Assembly: GCA_903892565.1 (NCBI GenBank)
Contig: CAITIX010000202.1
Location: 1-48,443 of the forward strand
Reading direction: 5' to 3'
Origin: an uncultured Acidobacteriia bacterium
Lineage (GTDB): Bacteria > Acidobacteriota > Terriglobia > Bryobacterales > Bryobacteraceae
DNA: 48,443 nucleotides
The notes beneath the pieces were generated by a model. The model did no database searches. It was not told where the DNA came from and worked only from the letters and a program-made list of their open reading frames with translations. Positions 1-8,874 of this stretch are shown here, piece by piece. Numbering within the stretch: position 1 is the first letter of the stretch; the number at the start of each line of letters is the position of its first letter. A program made the position numbers and the translations under genes.

Positions 1-1
1 A

Positions 2-1351
2 TCGCAGCTGAGTAGTCCAAATCGGCTGATGGTGGAAGTGAAGTTGCTTGACGGCAAATCGCCCGAAGCCACTCCCGACGCTAAGCCTGCGGAGAGCAAG
101 CTCACCGAAACCAAGCCGGTGGAAACACGGCCGGTGGAAGCAAAATCGGCGCAGTCTAAATCGGCGCAGACAAGGTCAGCGCAGGCAAGATTGGTGCAAA
201 GCGGGCTGCCCGAGGAGAAGTCGAAAGAAACGAAATCGGCAGAATCCAAAGCAGCGGAAGTTAAGGTAGCCGACGTTAAGGCGACGGAAGTCAGGCCCTT
301 GGAGCGCAGGGCGAAGGAGCACGACGCGCTGACCACAAACGCGAGTGCTGCGGTTTTACGCAAGGAACCGGAAACGGACGCGGTCACACATGTGGCGTCC
401 TTTGACGTGCCCGCGAGTCTGCCGAAGGCGAGTGCGAGATCGTCCGGAAGTGACGTTGTCGCGAAGCCCGCGAAAATGCCGGGCACAACGCTTGCGTCGT
501 TGTCTTCGTTGCCTCCGGTGCCGGTCGATGCGGAGTCGTCGCTTTCCGAGCCCCTTTCTACAGAGAGAGACGACGCGAGAAAGGACGACATAAGAGAAGT
601 GCTGGCGCCGAAGCCTGGCGCGCTCAACGATCGTTCGCTGGTTCGCACGCTTGGTTTGAAGCTCGGACGCGTTGTGATCGATGCGGGACATGGCGGAAAC
701 GACGTCGGGACGCACGGGCCGTCCGGGTATTTGGAAAAGGATTTGTCGTTGGATGTTGCGCGGCGTCTCGCTGCGTTGGTGCGCGACAACATGGGCAGCG
801 ATGTCGTGATGACGCGTTCCGACGACGTTTATGTGGGTCTGGAAGAGCGGACGCGCATCGCGAACGAGCGCAAAGCGGACCTGTTCCTGTCCATTCACGC
901 GAACTCGTCGCCGTACCGTTCGGCGGCCGGCGTAGAGACATTTGTCCTCAACTTCACCACGAACAAATCGGTGATGGATCTGGCGACGCGCGAGAACGCG
1001 GGTTCGGAAATGTCGATCCACGATTTGCAGGACCTGCTGCAGAAAATCGCGCTGCGCGACAAAGTTGACGAGTCTCGCGAATTGGCCGCGCGGCTGCAGA
1101 CGTCGCTCTCGAAGCTTTCGACCAACGCCAACGATGCGGCGCGGAATCGCGGCGTGAAGAAGGCTCCCTTCGTGGTGTTGATCGGCGCAAACATGCCGAG
1201 CGTGCTGGCCGAAATTGGTTTTCTGACGAATTCGGCGGACGAGGCGTTGCTGCGGAAGCCAGAGCATCGGCAGAGAATCGCCGAAGCGCTCTACAAGGGC
1301 ATCGCGTCTTACGCCGATACCTTGAGCCAAGTGGTCGCGCGCAAGAATTAG
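2..1351 (+). CDS. N-acetylmuramoyl-L-alanine amidase, 5' end outside window
   Basis: Zinc-dependent periplasmic amidase (Amidase_3/AmiC type) that cleaves the bond between MurNAc and the stem peptide, normally for daughter-cell separation. The C-terminal domain keeps the expected metal and catalytic residues: numbering from the ATG at 29, H221 in DAGHGG, E236 in LEKDL, H290 in SIHAN and E395 in LAEIGF. The frame stays open to the window edge, and the residues before that ATG (PNRLMVEVK) resemble an AMIN-domain strand, so the true start is upstream. Between the two lies about 170 residues of Lys/Ser/Glu/Ala-rich low-complexity linker with loose SAQ and ETKPVE repeats. Family assignment is firm; the N-terminal domain is inferred. 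Confidence 0.9.
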   Translation, partial: SQLSSPNRLMVEVKLLDGKSPEATPDAKPAESKLTETKPVETRPVEAKSAQSKSAQTRSAQARLVQSGLPEEKSKETKSAESKAAEVKVADVKATEVRPLERRAKEHDALTTNASAAVLRKEPETDAVTHVASFDVPASLPKASARSSGSDVVAKPAKMPGTTLASLSSLPPVPVDAESSLSEPLSTERDDARKDDIREVLAPKPGALNDRSLVRTLGLKLGRVVIDAGHGGNDVGTHGPSGYLEKDLSLDVARRLAALVRDNMGSDVVMTRSDDVYVGLEERTRIANERKADLFLSIHANSSPYRSAAGVETFVLNFTTNKSVMDLATRENAGSEMSIHDLQDLLQKIALRDKVDESRELAARLQTSLSKLSTNANDAARNRGVKKAPFVVLIGANMPSVLAEIGFLTNSADEALLRKPEHRQRIAEALYKGIASYADTLSQVVARKN

Positions 1352-1355
1352 CGTC

Positions 1356-1393
1356 CCGTCCTGTTGATCCCAAACCGTCCTGTATTTCCCAAG
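1356..1393. repeat. imperfect 19-bp tandem doublet
   Basis: Two adjacent copies (1356-1374 and 1375-1393) agree at 15 of 19 positions and share CCGTCCTGT. They begin five bases after the amidase stop codon. Similar doublets recur elsewhere between genes in this window. Confidence 0.6.
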
Positions 1394-1491
1394 CTAGAGA
1401 CGCTGTGGACAAGCCGAAAGCATCCGCTCCATAACTGTCGCGGCTCCGTTTAGGTCGGCGAAATCAATCATGCATCGAAGCCACGCCGACC

Positions 1492-2088
1492 TTACTGCGG
1501 AGGGCCGTTTGGTGACGACGCGGGCTTGACTTGTACTCGGCGAGGTCCCGGATCGGGCGTCGCGATGGGCGCGGGTACGGCACCTGTCGGCGGAGCGGTG
1601 TTGTTTGTGGTGTTGTTCGTGGCGCTGTTCGTCGCCGGAACGGGGGCCGCGGCGGGCCGCTTCGTTGCGGTCGTCGTTGACGATGCTGTCGATGGCGGCG
1701 TTGTCGGTGACGATGTTATGCGAGCGGCTGTTGGCTCGACTCCCGATCGCGTCACGCGGATGTTATTGATGACGTTCGGTGCTCCAGATGTATGGGCCAT
1801 CCGCGTGGCCGCGCCTTTGTGTTGCGGAACCGTCGTTGTCCCTTCCCAATACGCGACGCCGCCTTGGACGCGCACCGTGAAACCGTCTTTGCCAATTTTC
1901 GATTTCGCGAGTTTGGCTCGGATGGTGGCTTCGATGAACTTGTCCTGCTGGGCGCTCGTCTGCGTGTTCGTCGGGGCGTTCGTCTGGGCTGGCCCCGCTT
2001 TTGGCGCCGGGCTTTTGGAATCCGCTGCTAAGGCCGAAGGGACAAGGGTTGTCAGGAATAGCAGTAGGGCCAGAATTGCCGGAGTCAT
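1492..2088 (-). CDS. secreted BON-domain protein
   Basis: A 198-residue exported protein. A signal peptide (hydrophobic LALLLFLTTLV, then ALA before ADS) is followed by a short Ala/Pro/Thr linker. A single BON domain covers about residues 50-110, with the typical IEATIRAKL helix, a VRVQGGVAYWEG strand pair and a closing VINNIRVT strand. The C-terminal half is Thr/Pro/Ala/Asn-rich and probably disordered. BON domains are thought to bind phospholipid or envelope surfaces, so an envelope role is inferred. ATG at 2088 was chosen over an in-frame TTG at 2103 because it sits directly before the signal peptide; neither has a clear ribosome site. It is transcribed away from phoR. Confidence 0.75.
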   Translation of the reverse strand: MTPAILALLLFLTTLVPSALAADSKSPAPKAGPAQTNAPTNTQTSAQQDKFIEATIRAKLAKSKIGKDGFTVRVQGGVAYWEGTTTVPQHKGAATRMAHTSGAPNVINNIRVTRSGVEPTAARITSSPTTPPSTASSTTTATKRPAAAPVPATNSATNNTTNNTAPPTGAVPAPIATPDPGPRRVQVKPASSPNGPPQ

Positions 2089-2300
2089 ACAGACTAGTAG
2101 CAAATCTGCGGCAAAGCTCTCAGGGATTCTCCGCTGCTCCGGCCCCGGATGCTCTTCCGCGCCCGCGAAGGGGCTCGCCAGACGTGTGAGTCGACTTTAA
2201 AAATATTACGGAAGTACTCGCTCGCGGGGCTCGTGAATTGCTAGTCTTGGAGACGAAAGGCCCGCCACGGACGGCGGACAACTTCGAAAAGATCCTCAGC

Positions 2301-3704
2301 ATGTTCCGTTCTCTCTTTGCCCGGCTCGCGTTGGTTGCAGTAGTGTTGCTCGGCGCAACACTCGGCGCGATGGACTATGTGTTGACGCGCTACGCGGCGC
2401 AGCACGTGGGCGTGCCGGTTCATTCCGAAGTTCGCGGCGCCGTTTTGGAAATCGCATTTCTGGCAGCGGCCCTCGCTTTGATGATTGCGTTTTTCGTCTC
2501 GCGGTCTTTGTCCAAAAAAGTACGGCGGCTGAAGCGCGTGGCCGATGGACTGGCAGGCACCGCTCCGGAAACGATTTCGCTGTACGATCCGGGAGACGAT
2601 CTGGGCTCGCTTGAGCGTTCGCTGACGACGGTTGCTGGGGAGTTGCACACGCTTGTCGATAGTCTGCGATTCGAATCCGCGCGCCGCCAAGCGATTCTGG
2701 CGAACATGGCGGAAGGCGTGCTAGCCGTGAATCGGGATCTGCGTGTCACCTTCTGCAATCAGGCGTTCTTGAAGGCCATCGAGTTCCGCGGCGATAATTT
2801 CGAAGGCGTGCCGCTGATTGAGTTGGTGCGCGATCCCGAACTCCACGACTTAGTGCGCGGTGTTGTATCGAGCGGTGAACCCGGCGCATTACGCCTAAAA
2901 CTTTCGCCCATTACGACCCGCGTCTTCGACGTTCAGGCAACGGCCATCGCGACGTTAGCTGGCTACGGTGCCATTGTGATCTTTCACGACATCACCGACC
3001 TGGAGCGGTTGGAGCAGGTGCGTAAGGATTTCGTCGCCAACGTTTCTCATGAATTGCGGACGCCGCTGGCCGGGATTATTGGCTATGCCGAAACGCTGCT
3101 GGATGGCGCCCTGGACGACGAGAAAAACCGCACGCAGTTTGTCGAAATCATCCGCGCGAATGCCGTTCGCCTGGGGAGTATCGCCGCCGATCTTTTGGTG
3201 CTATCGGAACTCGAATCCGGGAACGACTCCGGCGACCAGGAGATCATTTCCGTGAAGGGCGTAGTGGAGTCCGCGTTGCTGACCGTGGAGTCGGAGGCTC
3301 GAGATCGAGCCGTTAAGCTGGTTCGAGATTCCATGGCGGATCTTCAAGTGGCAGGCAGCCGGTTGCGCTTGGAGCAGGCCGTGCTCAATTTGCTGGCGAA
3401 TGCAATCAAGTTTAATCGTGAGGGCGGGGAAGTCCGCCTAGGCGTCCGCCGGGACGAGCCCGGAGTGGTTTCCATTCTGATTGCCGATACGGGAGTCGGG
3501 ATTCCTCATGCGGATCTGCCGCGCATTTTCGAGCGCTTCTACCGGGTGGACAAGGCGCGCTCTCGGCAGGTGGGTGGCACGGGGTTGGGCTTGTCGATCG
3601 TCAAGCATGTGGTCGAGCGGATGAGAGGGACCGTGACCGTGGAAAGCCAACTCGGAAAGGGCACGACGTTTACGATCCGGTTGCCCGAGGCACGAAGAAC
3701 ATAG
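2301..3704 (+). CDS. phoR: phosphate regulon sensor histidine kinase PhoR
   Basis: Membrane sensor kinase of 467 residues. Two transmembrane segments near the N-terminus (about 7-25 and 48-68) flank a short periplasmic loop. They are followed by a HAMP-like region, a PAS domain (about 135-230), and HisKA with the phosphorylated H250 in VSHELRTP. The ATPase domain shows the N box (NLLANAIKFN), the G1 box (DTGVGIP) and the G2 box (GGTGLGLSI). This is the PhoR layout, and it stands just before pstSCAB-phoU, where PhoR is expected to be held off by Pst/PhoU when phosphate is plentiful. No PhoB response regulator adjoins it. ATG at 2301 is preferred to TTG at 2238 because the first transmembrane helix follows at once. 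Confidence 0.88.
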   Translation: MFRSLFARLALVAVVLLGATLGAMDYVLTRYAAQHVGVPVHSEVRGAVLEIAFLAAALALMIAFFVSRSLSKKVRRLKRVADGLAGTAPETISLYDPGDDLGSLERSLTTVAGELHTLVDSLRFESARRQAILANMAEGVLAVNRDLRVTFCNQAFLKAIEFRGDNFEGVPLIELVRDPELHDLVRGVVSSGEPGALRLKLSPITTRVFDVQATAIATLAGYGAIVIFHDITDLERLEQVRKDFVANVSHELRTPLAGIIGYAETLLDGALDDEKNRTQFVEIIRANAVRLGSIAADLLVLSELESGNDSGDQEIISVKGVVESALLTVESEARDRAVKLVRDSMADLQVAGSRLRLEQAVLNLLANAIKFNREGGEVRLGVRRDEPGVVSILIADTGVGIPHADLPRIFERFYRVDKARSRQVGGTGLGLSIVKHVVERMRGTVTVESQLGKGTTFTIRLPEARRT

Positions 3705-3726
3705 TTCCCGACATGGCTTCTATCGA

Positions 3727-3759
3727 TTGTCATCGTGTTGTAACCTATTAGTCACGAAG
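3727..3759 (+). promoter_or_regulatory. candidate Pho box upstream of STAS gene
   Basis: Three 11-bp-phased units run TTGTCATCGTG, TTGTAACCTAT, TAGTCACGAAG (3727-3737, 3738-3748, 3749-3759). The Enterobacterial PhoB site is an 11-bp direct repeat of CTGTCAT-like heptamers, which the first heptamer of each unit matches closely. It lies 33 bases before the STAS start codon. PhoB binding is inferred. Confidence 0.5.
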
Positions 3760-3792
3760 CAGTGTGCGATTTGCGGCTAGACTGAGTTCTCT

Positions 3793-4155
3793 GTGAACCC
3801 ATCTCAAGAATCTTTCAAGATCGACGTTGCGGATACCGCATCGGGTGCCCGCGTGATGAAACTCGCCGGTCCCCTCACTATTCGCACGTTGTTTGATTTC
3901 CAGACTGTTTCCCGCCAGGAAATGACGAAGCCCGTCATTGTGGACTTGTCCGGAGTGCCTTATATGGACTCTGCCGGGTTGGGCTGCGTCGTCAGCGTTT
4001 TCACCTCTTGCCAGAATCGCGGCTTGGGGTTCGGTGTCTGCGGATTAACGCCTCGTCTCCTGACATTGTTCGAGGTCACTCACGTTTCTACGCTTCTCCC
4101 CATTTTTGAATCCGTCGAGGCTGCCGAAGCCGGGATCTCAAAATCCCCGAAGTAA
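3793..4155 (+). CDS. STAS-domain anti-sigma factor antagonist
   Basis: A 120-residue cytoplasmic protein consisting of one STAS domain. S60 in MDSAGLG is the usual phosphorylation site of SpoIIAA/RsbV-type antagonists, which bind anti-sigma kinases when unphosphorylated. The start is GTG at 3793. No partner anti-sigma kinase or sigma factor is nearby; the gene lies between phoR and the porin behind a candidate Pho box, so it may couple phosphate starvation to a partner-switching cascade. That link is inference. The family call is strong and the pathway unknown. Confidence 0.85.
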   Translation: MNPSQESFKIDVADTASGARVMKLAGPLTIRTLFDFQTVSRQEMTKPVIVDLSGVPYMDSAGLGCVVSVFTSCQNRGLGFGVCGLTPRLLTLFEVTHVSTLLPIFESVEAAEAGISKSPK

Positions 4156-4160
4156 TACAG

Positions 4161-4193
4161 CTGTAACCATAGATTCATTACAGTCTCATTTCT
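4161..4193 (+). promoter_or_regulatory. candidate Pho box upstream of porin
   Basis: Phased 11-mers CTGTAACCATA, GATTCATTACA, GTCTCATTTCT occupy 4161-4193, beginning six bases after the STAS stop. A possible -10 element, TAGGAT at 4200-4205, starts about ten bases after the last heptamer, the spacing expected for a PhoB-activated promoter. This is pattern matching only. Confidence 0.45.
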
Positions 4194-4284
4194 TATCTCT
4201 AGGATAGGTAGCGGGTCTAACTACATCGGTAGTGTGCCTAGAGCCATACCGAATAAAAAAACAAAGAAAATGAGGATTGCACGA

Positions 4285-5937
4285 ATGAAGAAATTCCACC
4301 AGAAGGGCGTGCGAATGTTTATCGCCGCTCTGCTCGTTGGTACCATGCCGACCTGGGCGGCGGAGCCTGCGGGCGAGCCGTCTTCTGCGTCTGCGTCGCC
4401 GACGACTAGCGGCCCCGTCTCCGAACTGGAACAGTTGAAGCAAATGTTGTTTGAGCAACAGCGCCAGATCAACGAATTGCGTCGCCAACTGGCAGGCCAG
4501 TCGAAGAGCTCAGAAGACGTCACGGCGTCCGAAGCTGCCGCTCCAGCCGAGTTTAAAAATACCGCAACGGTGGCCAGTACGACCCCGATCGTTCCCGCTG
4601 CGGTAGCCGCTGCGCCGCTGGCTTCTGTTCTCGCCATTGTGCCTCAGGCGCCCGCCGGAGCCGCTGCCGGTCCCAGCATCGCGGACGTGAACAAGCGCGT
4701 CGATGGCTTGATTCGCGGTCTGGCTGGTTTCCGCTTCTCGGGCGACTTCCGCTATCGCTTCGACTTGCAGGATCGCTCCTCGAACGGGACTGCGGCTGCC
4801 CTCCAGAACGTTCGCAACCGCTATCGTCTTCGCTTCAATATTGACAAAGATCTCTTCAATAAAGACGGTGACGGCACGCCGCTGGCCCGCGCTCACATCC
4901 AATTGTCGACGGCCCCTTACAATAACGAACTCACGAATGACACGGACTTTAACGGCATCGGTACCAAGGCTCCCTTCTCGCTGGCCGAAGCGTACGTGGA
5001 TGTGTTGCCGATCAAGGGCCTCACACTGCGCGTCGGACGCACGGCGGAAGCTTTCGCCGACAATCGCCAGTTTATCTGGGACGACGATCTGAGGCTGAAC
5101 GGTTTCCAGGAATCCTACCGTCGCACGGCGAAAAACGGTCTCTTTGTGGAATTCCGCGCTGGTCAGTACATCTTAACCAACCCGAACGTCCAAGTGGTTC
5201 CGGCAGGCTCTCCTTATCTGAATGCCGGGTACAGCCTGGGACAGCGCATCAATGCGTCGGACCTGCTGGATCAGGGCGTGCTCGTTGGCGGCAATCTGGG
5301 CAAGAAGTGGCGCACCGATTTTAAGTTCGCTTATTTCACGCTCACCGATGCGAATCAGATCCAGTTGGCTTCTACCGCTGCCGGTCAGGGCTTGGTGACG
5401 AACGCCGTTCTCGGCGCGACGATCTCCAGCAACCTGGGTGCGACGGGTAATGCGACCACGACCTCCGGTGGCGCGATTTACTCCGCCGGTGGGTTCGATG
5501 TCCTCCACTATGGCTGGAACCTGAACTACACGGGCAGCATGATCAAGGGACACAACTTCCCGTTTGCCTTGTTCATGCAGGGCACGCATAACACTTCGGC
5601 TTCGACTCAGAATAATGGCTATATGTTGGGCGCTTCTTGGGGACAGGCCGCTCGCTTGGGCGATGTGCAGTTCCAGTATGCGTACTTCTTCAAACCGGCA
5701 AACGCGTTTGTTTCGCAGTTCACCGACGATGACGTCGGGACCGGCACTGGCGTGAACATCAAGGATCACACGTTGCGTGTGAACTTTGGAATCACCCGTT
5801 GGCTGGCATGGGAAAACCGCCTTTTCATTCAACACGGTATCTCCCGCAACGACCCGGCGAATGCCTTCTTCGTGCCGCTGCAGCAGGGCTACAACACGAC
5901 GTTCCGGTATCAATCTCACCTGGCGTTCACGTTCTAG
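4285..5937 (+). CDS. outer-membrane porin, probably phosphate-starvation linked
   Basis: A 550-residue exported beta-barrel protein. After the signal peptide (MFIAALLVGTMPTWA) comes a short coiled coil (SELEQLKQMLFEQQRQINEL), an Ala/Pro-rich linker to about residue 140, then a barrel with alternating aromatic strands ending in a terminal Phe (SHLAFTF), typical for outer-membrane insertion. The layout matches the putative porin family with an N-terminal coiled coil thought to reach peptidoglycan. It sits immediately upstream of pstS and behind a candidate Pho box, so phosphate or anion uptake is likely, but the substrate is inferred. Start at 4285 was chosen because GAGG at 4272-4275 is well placed for it; GTG at 4234 and ATG at 4270 are alternatives. 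Confidence 0.8.
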   Translation: MKKFHQKGVRMFIAALLVGTMPTWAAEPAGEPSSASASPTTSGPVSELEQLKQMLFEQQRQINELRRQLAGQSKSSEDVTASEAAAPAEFKNTATVASTTPIVPAAVAAAPLASVLAIVPQAPAGAAAGPSIADVNKRVDGLIRGLAGFRFSGDFRYRFDLQDRSSNGTAAALQNVRNRYRLRFNIDKDLFNKDGDGTPLARAHIQLSTAPYNNELTNDTDFNGIGTKAPFSLAEAYVDVLPIKGLTLRVGRTAEAFADNRQFIWDDDLRLNGFQESYRRTAKNGLFVEFRAGQYILTNPNVQVVPAGSPYLNAGYSLGQRINASDLLDQGVLVGGNLGKKWRTDFKFAYFTLTDANQIQLASTAAGQGLVTNAVLGATISSNLGATGNATTTSGGAIYSAGGFDVLHYGWNLNYTGSMIKGHNFPFALFMQGTHNTSASTQNNGYMLGASWGQAARLGDVQFQYAYFFKPANAFVSQFTDDDVGTGTGVNIKDHTLRVNFGITRWLAWENRLFIQHGISRNDPANAFFVPLQQGYNTTFRYQSHLAFTF

Positions 5938-5939
5938 CT

Positions 5940-5972
5940 TTGTAACGAACCTGTAATAAAGTAGTGTGACAA
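5940..5972 (+). promoter_or_regulatory. candidate Pho box upstream of pstS
   Basis: Units TTGTAACGAAC, CTGTAATAAAG, TAGTGTGACAA are phased at 11 bp (5940-5972), begin two bases after the porin stop, and precede the pstS ribosome site AGGAGGA (5976-5982). The close spacing leaves little room for a separate promoter, so the site might act with the upstream one. Confidence 0.45.
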
Positions 5973-5989
5973 TTTAGGAGGATTTGGTT

Positions 5990-7015
5990 ATGACACGTAA
6001 ACTAGCGCTCCTGCTTCCGCTGGCCATGATGGCCAGCGGAGCATTTGCTCAGAATGTACTGATTAACGGGGCCGGTGCGACTTTCCCGTACCCCATGTAT
6101 TCGAAGTGGTTCGATGAATACCACAAGAAGTTTCCGACGCTGCAGTTCAACTATCAGTCGATCGGCTCCGGCGGAGGCATCCAGCAGGTAACGCAGGGTA
6201 CGGTTGACTTCGGCGCCACCGATGGCCCGATGAACGACAAGCAGTTGATGGATTTTCAAGAGAAGCGCGGCAACGGTGTTCTGCATTTCCCCACCGTTAT
6301 GGGCGCAGTAGTTCCGGTCTACAACATTGCGGGTGTGACGGCGCAATTGAATTTCACGGGCGAAGCACTCGCGGGAATCTTCCTTGGCACAATCACGAAG
6401 TGGAACGATCCGATGATTGCCAAGGCGAATCCAGGCGTGAATCTTCCGGGCAACGATATTGTTGTCGTGCACCGTTCGGACGGCAGCGGCACTTCCTACA
6501 TTTGGGTCGACTATCTCTCGAAAGTCAGCAAGGACTGGGAGACGAAGGTCGGTCGCGGAACGTCGGTCAACTGGCCCGTGGGTCTGGGCGGCAAGGGTAA
6601 CGAAGGCGTTTCCGGCCAGGTGAAACAGACGCCGAACTCCATCGGCTACGTGGAATTGATCTTCGCCCGCCAGAACAAAATGCCGTTCGGCAAAGTGAAG
6701 AATGCGGCTGGTGTCTTTGTTGAAGCCAGTTTGGCGAGCGTCACGGCGGATGCGGCTGGCGCGGTGAAAGAAATTCCGGATGATTTCCGTGTTTCGATCA
6801 CGAACTCTCCCGGCAAGGAATCGTATCCGATTTCGAGCTTTACGTGGTTACTGGTTCCCTCCAAGATCCAGGATGCAACCAAGAAGAAGGCGATTGCCGA
6901 CTTCGTAAAGTGGATGCTGACCGACGGACAGGCGATGGCGACCGCGTTAGATTACGCGCCGCTGCCGAAGCCGGTAGTTGCGAAAGAGTTGAAGGCGATC
7001 GCGAAGATTCAGTAG
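5990..7015 (+). CDS. pstS: phosphate ABC transporter substrate-binding protein PstS
   Basis: A 341-residue periplasmic phosphate receptor. The signal peptide ends near ASGAFA. Phosphate-binding blocks of the family are all present: GAGATFPYP at the mature N-terminus, SIGSGGGI, DFGATDGP and RSDGSGTS. Length and order match PstS. ATG at 5990 follows a strong AGGAGGA ribosome site by seven bases; an upstream TTG at 5984 overlaps the end of that site and is rejected. It is the first gene of the pstSCAB-phoU run, and a candidate Pho box lies directly upstream. Confidence 0.96.
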   Translation: MTRKLALLLPLAMMASGAFAQNVLINGAGATFPYPMYSKWFDEYHKKFPTLQFNYQSIGSGGGIQQVTQGTVDFGATDGPMNDKQLMDFQEKRGNGVLHFPTVMGAVVPVYNIAGVTAQLNFTGEALAGIFLGTITKWNDPMIAKANPGVNLPGNDIVVVHRSDGSGTSYIWVDYLSKVSKDWETKVGRGTSVNWPVGLGGKGNEGVSGQVKQTPNSIGYVELIFARQNKMPFGKVKNAAGVFVEASLASVTADAAGAVKEIPDDFRVSITNSPGKESYPISSFTWLLVPSKIQDATKKKAIADFVKWMLTDGQAMATALDYAPLPKPVVAKELKAIAKIQ

Positions 7016-7047
7016 TTCTGTAATGTAGTCTCTTAGGTAAAAGGCCC

Positions 7048-8019
7048 ATGGCAGCTTCCTCCGCACCGCTTACGACGACGGGATCCGCAAAGCCGGAATC
7101 GTCATTGTGGCAACGCCTCCGAAGTGGGGATGAGATTGCCATGGGCATTACGTTTCTGTGTGCATTTTCGATCTTGGCCATCACGGCCTATCTTGTCTGG
7201 GAACTGTGGATCAACTCGGTGCTCCCCAGGCACCAGTTTGGATTTAACTTCCTGAGAACCCAGACGTGGGATCCGGTAGCGGGACAATTTGGAGCTCTTC
7301 CGTTTATCTACGGAACCCTTGTGACATCGGCTGTGGCCCTCGTGATTGCCGTTCCATTGGGCGTGGGCTCGGCTGTTTTCCTTGCGGAATTGGCACCGCC
7401 TGCATTGTCCGATGCGCTGGCCTTTTTGATCGAGCTGTTGGCCGCCGTGCCGAGCGTGATTTATGGACTCCTGGGGATTTTCATCCTTGTTCCGGGGCTG
7501 CGCATCATCGAGCCATATTTGAAGGCCGTGTTGGGCTGGACGCCTTTGTTTAGCGGACCTTTCTACGGCGTGAGTTTGTTTTCGGCGGGCGTGGTCCTCT
7601 CGGTGATGATCGTGCCCTTTATCATTTCCATTTCTCGCGAAGTCATTCGCGCGGTGCCCAATGATCAACGCGAAGCGGCATTGGCGCTGGGCGCCACGCG
7701 GTGGGAAACGGTGTGGGATGCCGTATTGCCGTTTGCGAGCAGGGGAATTGCCGGATCTATTTTTCTGGCACTGGCCAGATCGCTGGGCGAAACGATGGCC
7801 GTGACTATGGTGGTGGGCAATGATCCGAAGATCAAAGCCTCGCTGTTGGCCCCGGGGTATTCGATTGCGGCGGTCATCGCCAACGAATTTACGGAAGCGA
7901 CCGGCGAGTTGTACACGCAGTCGTTGATCGAACTTGGCCTGGTCCTGTTTGCGCTGACGGTGATTATTAATGGCGCGGCGCGTTTGATGATGGCGGCTTC
8001 CGAGCGAGGGAAGGTATGA
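7048..8019 (+). CDS. pstC: phosphate ABC transporter permease PstC
   Basis: A 323-residue inner-membrane permease with about six transmembrane helices, pairing with PstA to form the phosphate channel. The ABC-interaction (EAA) loop reads REAALALGATRWETVWDAVLP around residues 208-228. The N-terminal 30 residues are hydrophilic. It starts 32 bases after pstS, and its last four bases (ATGA) overlap the pstA start, implying translational coupling. Confidence 0.95.
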   Translation: MAASSAPLTTTGSAKPESSLWQRLRSGDEIAMGITFLCAFSILAITAYLVWELWINSVLPRHQFGFNFLRTQTWDPVAGQFGALPFIYGTLVTSAVALVIAVPLGVGSAVFLAELAPPALSDALAFLIELLAAVPSVIYGLLGIFILVPGLRIIEPYLKAVLGWTPLFSGPFYGVSLFSAGVVLSVMIVPFIISISREVIRAVPNDQREAALALGATRWETVWDAVLPFASRGIAGSIFLALARSLGETMAVTMVVGNDPKIKASLLAPGYSIAAVIANEFTEATGELYTQSLIELGLVLFALTVIINGAARLMMAASERGKV

Positions 8020-8870
8020 CGGGTTCGCTCCTGTTGTGGCGCCGCAAAGCCGTCAACATCGCCATGCTGACGGTAACCGGCATGTGTACGGTTGTTGCGG
8101 CGGGAATCCTGATCTTTATTCTGGGTTATCTTTTCATCCACGGCGCGGCGAGCCTGAACTGGAACTTCTTCACGAAGCTGCCAACGCCGGTGGGCGAGAC
8201 CGGCGGCGGCATGGCAAACGCCATCGTGGGCAGCGCGAAGCTGCTGTTGATCGCTTCTTTTATCGGCATTCCGATTGGTTTTCTGGCCGGCGTGTATCTC
8301 TCGGAATTTGGCGAAGGCGTGTTTGCATTCGCCGTGCGGTACGTGACGGACTTGCTGAATGGCGTGCCCTCCATCGTGATGGGCATCTTCGCTTACACCA
8401 TCATCGTGTTGCCGCAGAAACATTTTTCCACTTGGGCGGGTGGAATCGCGTTGGGTGTGATGATGATCCCCATCGCGGTTCGCAGCTCAGAGGAATTTCT
8501 GCGAGCAGTGCCGAAAGCCTTGCGCGAGGGCTCCATGGCGCTGGGCGCATCGCGGGCGCAAGCCATTTTTACAGTGGTGATTCCCGCGGCGAAGAACGGA
8601 ATTATTACGGGCGTGATGCTGAACATCGCGCGCGTTTCCGGCGAGACAGCGCCGCTGTTGTTTACGAGTTTTAGCAACCGGTATTGGTCGGAAGGGCTGA
8701 ATCAGCCGACCGCGTCGTTGCCGGTGATGATTTACACATACGCAGTGGCTCCTTACGAAGACTGGCACCAGCAGGCATGGTCGGCAGGCTTCGTCCTTCT
8801 CACGCTTGTGCTCGGCGTGAATGTGTTCGCAAGGCTGGTGCTTGCGAGAAACCGGCACGTGGCAAGGTGA
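8016..8870 (+). CDS. pstA: phosphate ABC transporter permease PstA
   Basis: A 284-residue inner-membrane permease, partner of PstC. The ABC-interaction loop is [21 protein letters not shown], near residues 168-190, and membrane helices occupy most of the rest. The start codon overlaps the pstC stop in ATGA. pstB begins four bases after its stop, so the genes are tightly coupled. Confidence 0.95.
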   Translation: MTGSLLLWRRKAVNIAMLTVTGMCTVVAAGILIFILGYLFIHGAASLNWNFFTKLPTPVGETGGGMANAIVGSAKLLLIASFIGIPIGFLAGVYLSEFGEGVFAFAVRYVTDLLNGVPSIVMGIFAYTIIVLPQKHFSTWAGGIALGVMMIPIAVRSSEEFLRAVPKALREGSMALGASRAQAIFTVVIPAAKNGIITGVMLNIARVSGETAPLLFTSFSNRYWSEGLNQPTASLPVMIYTYAVAPYEDWHQQAWSAGFVLLTLVLGVNVFARLVLARNRHVAR

Positions 8871-8874
8871 TCTC

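Noticed and set aside
356-1330. 324-codon minus-strand frame opposite the amidase
   Set aside because: Arg-rich shadow of the Amidase_3 gene, whose catalytic residues are all present on the plus strand.
7018-7039. Pho box between pstS and pstC
   Set aside because: Only one half-site (CTGTAATGTAG) fits; the next 11-mer does not, and pstC is probably read from the pstS transcript.
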